Assembly (NCBI RefSeq): GCF_900475675.1
Contig: NZ_LS483403.1
Location: 1,550,001 to 1,614,000, forward strand
DNA: 64,000 bases
Source: Streptococcus lutetiensis
GTDB taxonomy: Bacteria; Bacillota; Bacilli; Lactobacillales; Streptococcaceae
Direction of reading: 5' to 3'
Every line of letters begins with the position of its first letter. Positions within the stretch are counted from its first letter, which is position 1. Below, piece by piece: positions 59,571 to 64,000 of the stretch. The notes under the pieces were generated by a model, which saw only the letters and a list, made by a program, of their open reading frames with translations, did no database searches and had not been told where the DNA came from. A program made the translations under genes and the position numbers.

Positions 59571-59584
59571 TGTAAACGATTACC
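59571..59584 (-). promoter_or_regulatory. Probable CcpA cre site before the AraC gene
   Basis: TGTAAACGATTACC fits the cre consensus TGWAARCGYTWNCW at 12 of 14 positions and lies just upstream of the ribosome site. It predicts catabolite repression of the regulator. Confidence 0.6.
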
Positions 59585-59655
59585 ATTTTCTTTTCATTTT
59601 ACCATATTCTTGCAGATTTGATAAAAATAAAGTGGAAAAAATGGAAGTGAGACAA

Positions 59656-59682
59656 AATAAAGTCTCCATCGGAGACTTTATT
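59656..59682 (-). terminator. Terminator of the GH16 pseudogene
   Basis: Perfect 12-bp stem AATAAAGTCTCC / GGAGACTTTATT with a 3-nt loop, followed by a short T stretch on the minus strand. Confidence 0.75.
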
Positions 59683-59712
59683 GCTGAACATAACTCTTAA
59701 ATATAAAGAAGA

Positions 59713-60840
59713 TTATTCATCATAGCTAATCCAGCCATAATATCCATACAAAGGTGTTTTGCCATCATATGGATCAAGCCAGTTATCAACACCAATACCT
59801 GGCCAAACATTCATCATGATTTTACCTGGCGTGCTTGGTAGATTTTCAGTCACTGTATGAACAGCTTTACCATCCACATACCAAGTGATGTGGTCTTTTC
59901 GCCATTCAAAACCATAAGTGTGCCACTCTTCTGATGCATCAAACCCTAGGTCATAAAGGAATTCATGATTGCCAATGCCATCTGTAAAATAGTTGAATTG
60001 AACTTTTGTCGTATCTTTTCCAAGAAACTCAATATCAATTTCATCCCATTTTGTTCCATCTGTTGGTCCAGTGTAAGTGAAAAATGATGTTACAACACCA
60101 GTATTTTTAATGGCTTTCGTGCGAACTTGATAAAGACCATAATGGAAATACTCTCTCGTGCGCCACTCACCGCCAGTGTAGCCATCAGCATCACGATCGA
60201 TTTTTAAACTTAAACCATCACCATCAAAATTCACATTGTCAGGCTGCCAGACGCAATCAAACATATCGCCATTTGCTCCTGTCCGTAATTCCATGTATGA
60301 GGCATCGTAACTGTCAAATCTTGTCTTAAAATGTGCTTGTTCGTTTATCTTCATGTTCTTACCATTTACGCTTTCTTGATATTATGGTTTTCCCTTTTTA
60401 ATGGATTCCCATTGAACCAGTCAGAACGCTCCATTGTCGTATCATCGTAAGTATTAAAATCTTCATGGTAGTCGCCTGTATGTGCATCTTGAGTTCCTGC
60501 TTGACTAGAATCTTCGGTAGTTGTTGTGAGATTAACTTGGTCATTTGTAGACGTCAAGCTCAAGTTTTCCTGATTTTACACACTAGTATCAGAAGTTACT
60601 ACCTGATTTGTGTTCACTTGATTTGTTGAGTCAATCACTGACTGAGTAGTATTGTCATCAGTTATAGACGTATTTACTGTTTCACTAGTAAGGTCATTAG
60701 TATCTGTGGTTTGTGTATTCGTAAGGGCAGGAACATTATCAAGTGTTGAAACATTACCCACTTCAGCTGCTGATACTAAACCAGCTCCAACTTGTAAACT
60801 ACACGTAGCAAATGTACTTTACTACATCTTTCTTAGTCAT
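59713..60840 (-). pseudogene. Secreted GH16 glucanase (lichenase type), three lesions
   Basis: The ATG at 60840 (GGAG upstream) opens a signal peptide that frameshifts near 60805. The next frame holds a Thr/Asn/Ser-rich linker that meets TAA at 60578-60576, resumes in frame (LSLTSTNDQVNLTTTT), and frameshifts near 60370, where one missing A is the simplest cause. The catalytic domain is then intact from about 60360: MERSDWFNGNP before the break, then YMELRTGANGDMFDCVW, the GH16 active site DEIDIEFLGKD with its two Glu, and ITWYVDGKAVH. The active site motif is that of bacterial beta-1,3-1,4-glucanases. Secretion of an active enzyme is not possible as written. Confidence 0.85.
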
Positions 60841-60878
60841 AAAATCTCCTTTTTTTCTTATAAACCTATTCTATAAAC

Positions 60879-61724
60879 CTATTCCTTAACACCACCGAGT
60901 GTCACACCGGCAATAATGTATTTTGAAAGGAAAAGATAAACGATAATAATTGGCACAATAGCCACCAAAATCATTGTGTAAATTTTACCCATATCAAAGT
61001 TCATGTAGTCTGCACCACGCAATGTTGCAATCAAAATTGGCACAGTCATCTTGCTCTTCGTTTGAATAACCAAGGCTGGAATGAAGTAGTTATTCCAAGA
61101 ACCAACAAAGGTAAAGATCGCTTGAACTGCGATAGCAGGTTTCATAATTGGAAGAACAATCGTGTTAAATGTTCTAAATTCATTTGATCCATCAATACGA
61201 GCCGCTTCTACCAATGAAATTGGTAATGATGATTCCAAGTAACTATACATGAAATAGAATACCGCTGGTGAAGCAACTGATGGAATAATCAATGGAAGCC
61301 AACTATCATACATTCCCATGTTAGTGATTAAACGCAAGAAACCCATTGAAGTAACTTGTGTTGGCATAACTAAAATCGCCAAAATGAACGCAAAGGCAAC
61401 TTTTTTCAACTTAAAGTCATAAACATACAAACCATAAGCTGTCAAAGCTGAGAAATAAGTACAGATCGCAGCTGTCAATCCTGAAATAATCAAGCTGTTC
61501 AAAATCCCATGAAACATCGGGAAGCTACCATCATTAGCTACCTTACTCAGGTTATCAAATAAAGAACCACCAGGTAGTGCTGAGAAACCTTTTTGCAACT
61601 CAGCATGTGAGTGTGTCGCATTGATAATCAAGATATAAAAGAAGAACAGGCACATAAATGATAAGGTAATTAACACAAAATGTGCCACAATAACACGTAA
61701 TCTATTTTTTGCTTTTGTTGACAT
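60879..61724 (-). CDS. Carbohydrate ABC transporter permease (MalG type)
   Basis: 281 aa with six membrane segments and the EAA loop EAARIDGSNEFRTFNTIVLP near 190-209 that docks the ATPase. It pairs with the upstream MalF-type permease, which it overlaps by one base. No ATPase gene is present in this cluster; streptococcal importers of this class usually share MsmK. Confidence 0.92.
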   Translation of the reverse strand: MSTKAKNRLRVIVAHFVLITLSFMCLFFFYILIINATHSHAELQKGFSALPGGSLFDNLSKVANDGSFPMFHGILNSLIISGLTAAICTYFSALTAYGLYVYDFKLKKVAFAFILAILVMPTQVTSMGFLRLITNMGMYDSWLPLIIPSVASPAVFYFMYSYLESSLPISLVEAARIDGSNEFRTFNTIVLPIMKPAIAVQAIFTFVGSWNNYFIPALVIQTKSKMTVPILIATLRGADYMNFDMGKIYTMILVAIVPIIIVYLFLSKYIIAGVTLGGVKE

Positions 61725-62668
61725 TATTTCACCTTTCTACCTTTGTGTTTCAATTGGTGTTTAGTCGCTTTAAGTTCATTATTAGTCATACGATAAACGA
61801 ACCAACAAAGAATCGCACTCACCACAAAGAGGTAAACTGATAGTGCGCCTGCCATACCGTAGTTCTTGCTCTTCAAGTGATTGTTCAAGAACATAATCAA
61901 GGTTGTTGATGTACGGTCTGGAGAGCCTTGTCCGTTAGTCAAGATTTGCGGAACATCGAACATTTGCAAACCACCGATAATTGACGTAATCAAGGTATAA
62001 GCCAAAATAGGTCGAATCATTGGCAAAGTGATATAGAAGAAACGTTGACGACTGTTACAACCATCGATTTCAGCGGCTTCAAAAATATCTGGGCTAATTC
62101 CCATAATAGCTGCCATCAACATGATTGTGGTATTACCAAACCACATCAAGAAGTTCATCACACCAACCAATGAACGTGTTCCAAGAGCAGATCCCATGAA
62201 ATCAATCGGTTCTTTAATCCAACCAAGTGATTCCAAGATAGAATTGATAGGACCATTTGTTGAAAAGAGTGTGAAGAATAACATGGCAAAGGCTGACGCC
62301 ATGATTAAGTTTGGCAAGTAAATGACAACTTTAAAGAATTGTCGTCCACGAATTTTAAGTCTTGCATCAACAAACCAGTTGGCAAGTAGCAAGGCAATAA
62401 CAATCTGTGGAATAAAACCAATCAACCACATAATCATGGTATTTGCCGCATATTTCAACATATCTGAATGCAATAAGCTTACGTAGTTTTTTAGCCCAAC
62501 AAAATTAGGCCCAATCTCTGTCATCCCTGAACGATAATATTCAAAGAAACTATACCGAATGGTGTCCACCAAAGGTATAAAAGAGAAAATGAAGAAAATT
62601 AGGAAGAAGGGAAGGATGAAAATATATCCCCATTTCCCATAATCTATACGCTTACGTCTTTTTTTCAT
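61724..62668 (-). CDS. Carbohydrate ABC transporter permease (MalF type)
   Basis: 314 aa from ATG 62668 (GGAGGAGTG upstream; a longer reading to 62716 covers that site). A basic N terminus (KKRRKRIDYGKWGY), six membrane segments and the EAA loop EAAEIDGCNSRQRFFYITLP. It is the partner of the MalG-type permease. Confidence 0.92.
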   Translation of the reverse strand: MKKRRKRIDYGKWGYIFILPFFLIFFIFSFIPLVDTIRYSFFEYYRSGMTEIGPNFVGLKNYVSLLHSDMLKYAANTMIMWLIGFIPQIVIALLLANWFVDARLKIRGRQFFKVVIYLPNLIMASAFAMLFFTLFSTNGPINSILESLGWIKEPIDFMGSALGTRSLVGVMNFLMWFGNTTIMLMAAIMGISPDIFEAAEIDGCNSRQRFFYITLPMIRPILAYTLITSIIGGLQMFDVPQILTNGQGSPDRTSTTLIMFLNNHLKSKNYGMAGALSVYLFVVSAILCWFVYRMTNNELKATKHQLKHKGRKVK

Positions 62669-62828
62669 CTTTATCACTCCTCCAAAATACGAGGAGCAAG
62701 TCAGAATACCTTCCATCTGGAATCGATTTTCTAATTCGCTCCCGTAAGGTCTACCAAAATTCTAAAATCCTAATTAAATGCCCCAATTTTTTCAAATAGT
62801 ACTTAAGTCTGGGACGATTAAGCTACTT

Positions 62829-64000
62829 TTAGTCTGGCCATTTAACATCTGTAATTTCTGGATAACGTTCTTTAATAGCTGTTTCAAAGTTTGATTTAGC
62901 TTTGTTGTAGCTTACTTTACCTTGTAGGTAATCATTAAAGGCATTTTGAATCAATTCAACACAACCTTGGTCATATGATGACAATGGTGCAATCTTAATG
63001 TTTTCTGCAACTGGTGCGTAGTATGAATAAGCATTTTCACCACCAAGGAAATCTGATTTGAAGCTATCATCTTTAGCTGCTGCTTCCATACCAGATTTAG
63101 TATTTGTGAAGTCTTGGTAATCTTTAGAAATCTTCAAAAGGTTATCTTTATTAGCTGTCAAAGCTGTGATGATTTCTTTAACATGTTTAGGGTTATCAGT
63201 ACCTTCGGCACCATGGATATATGAACCACCCCAGTTGTATTCTTGTGGTGGATTTGTAACAGCCCAATCGCCATCTGCACCATCCCAATTTGATTTCAAA
63301 GTAAAGTCAATGCCCCAAGCTGGGAACAAGAATGAGAAGACTTTAGATTGTGAACCCATTGCTTTGTTCCAGTCGTCAGTCCATTGACCTTTAACTGTTT
63401 TATTGAAGTAACCAGCATCAAGCCACTCTTTAGAATCTTTAACCCAATTCATAATTTGTGGGTCAACACGAACTGTTGTTGAACCATCTTCAACCCATGG
63501 TTTAGAAATGCTATTACCGTACAAGCGGAATGTATCAGCATATGATGCAAATGTGTAGTAACCTTTATTAAGAAGTTCTTGTGATGTTGCTTTCATAGTA
63601 TCCCAGTCTTTAACTTTTTCACCAACTGCTGTTGGGTCATCAGTACCAAAGACATCTTTTGCAATATCACGACGATAGATTAGAACACCTGGACATGTTT
63701 GCCAAGTTGAACCGCGTTGAACGCCATCTTCATCAGAAGCTGTTTCTTTAGTGAATGCATATTGGTCAGCCAAATCTTTCTTAGGATCAATTCCTAAATC
63801 TTTCAAAGGCATTGCAACATTTGCTTTTTTAGAAGTGTATTTTCTCACGTAGTCAGTTTCTGACAAGAAGATATCAATCTTATCATCAGCAGAAGCTGAG
63901 TCTTGTTTTTCAAGTGCTTCATCCAATTTTTGTTGGTAAACACCATCTTGGTTTGGATTGATAATCCAGTGGATTTCACTACCGTCTTTTAGTTTAGTAA
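62829..64000 (-). CDS. Carbohydrate ABC transporter substrate-binding protein (C-terminal part)
   Basis: The 3' 390 codons of a cluster B/SBP_bac type protein; the lipoprotein N terminus lies beyond the right edge. Aromatic-rich segments (WAVTNPPQEYNWGGSYIHG, FSFLFPAWGIDF) suit sugar stacking. The adjacent GH16 gene and permeases suggest beta-glucan oligosaccharides, but the ligand is not proven. There are 160 bp between it and the MalF-type gene. Confidence 0.88.
   Translation of the reverse strand, partial: TKLKDGSEIHWIINPNQDGVYQQKLDEALEKQDSASADDKIDIFLSETDYVRKYTSKKANVAMPLKDLGIDPKKDLADQYAFTKETASDEDGVQRGSTWQTCPGVLIYRRDIAKDVFGTDDPTAVGEKVKDWDTMKATSQELLNKGYYTFASYADTFRLYGNSISKPWVEDGSTTVRVDPQIMNWVKDSKEWLDAGYFNKTVKGQWTDDWNKAMGSQSKVFSFLFPAWGIDFTLKSNWDGADGDWAVTNPPQEYNWGGSYIHGAEGTDNPKHVKEIITALTANKDNLLKISKDYQDFTNTKSGMEAAAKDDSFKSDFLGGENAYSYYAPVAENIKIAPLSSYDQGCVELIQNAFNDYLQGKVSYNKAKSNFETAIKERYPEITDVKWPD

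Noticed and set aside
60879..62716. ABC importer thought defective for lack of an ATPase gene
   Set aside because: Streptococcal carbohydrate importers commonly share the MsmK ATPase encoded elsewhere.

Overview
The window is a low-GC Firmicute chromosome segment that reads as a Streptococcus. The gene content fits the S. bovis/S. equinus complex (gallolyticus, macedonicus, infantarius and relatives). Evidence includes dltRS-dltXABCD, mleR/mleS with a 2HCT permease, mtsABC, an AdcR-type box on a second S14 gene, glnR-glnA next to a complete gltB-gltD glutamate synthase (uncommon in streptococci), and a GH16 lichenase next to a sugar ABC importer. The species is inferred; no rRNA gene is present to confirm it.

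Layout. 0-7.4 kb: a flavoprotein, zinc-responsive rpsN2, a MarR/GNAT pair, tsaB-rimI-tsaD and rpoY-rnjA. 7.4-9.6 kb: an IS861-like IS3 element and a dead LysM-CHAP hydrolase. 9.7-17.7 kb: ammonia assimilation (gltB-gltD, glnR-glnA). 17.7-26.3 kb: core glycolysis and translation (pgk, gap, fusA, rpsG, rpsL) and purR, with an IS30 element between pgk and gap. 26.7-31.9 kb: a small lipoprotein, the rsgA-rpe-thiN-rmuC-yhaM operon and tRNA-Ser(CGA). 31.98-36.2 kb: a decayed Blp/Com-type quorum-sensing module (response regulator and kinase pseudogenes, plus a relic of a second kinase). Beside it are two apparently intact bacteriocin-immunity-like genes, a 49-aa membrane peptide and a divergently transcribed 29-aa peptide. 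36.2-38.5 kb: tatD-rnmV-rsmA. 38.6-45.1 kb: a second decayed stretch (thioester/Cna_B LPXTG adhesin, membrane-protein relic, CPBP protease, IS3 element) around an intact extra L-lactate dehydrogenase. 45.3-52 kb: Mn/Fe uptake (mtsABC) and malolactic metabolism. 52-58.4 kb: D-alanylation of teichoic acids with its two-component system. 58.7-64 kb: an AraC regulator, a broken GH16 glucanase and a carbohydrate ABC importer cut by the window end.

Two themes run across the window. The first is regulation that can be read from the DNA: AdcR-like, MarR-like, GlnR, PurR, DtxR/MtsR-like, cre and LytTR-type boxes. The second is recent decay. At least seven accessory genes (adhesin, quorum sensing, secreted hydrolases, acetyltransferase) carry single in-frame stops, mostly explained by C>T or G>A transitions, or 1-2 nt deletions, in otherwise well-preserved frames. 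Housekeeping genes are intact.

The most interesting element is the 35.6-36.2 kb divergent promoter region. Four copies of a 12-bp LytTR-type repeat form two mirror-image pairs with identical geometry (9-bp spacers, 28 bp to each -10). One pair faces the immunity-like operon. The other faces a compact unit of promoter, 29-aa ORF and terminator that appears to encode an unrecognised peptide.
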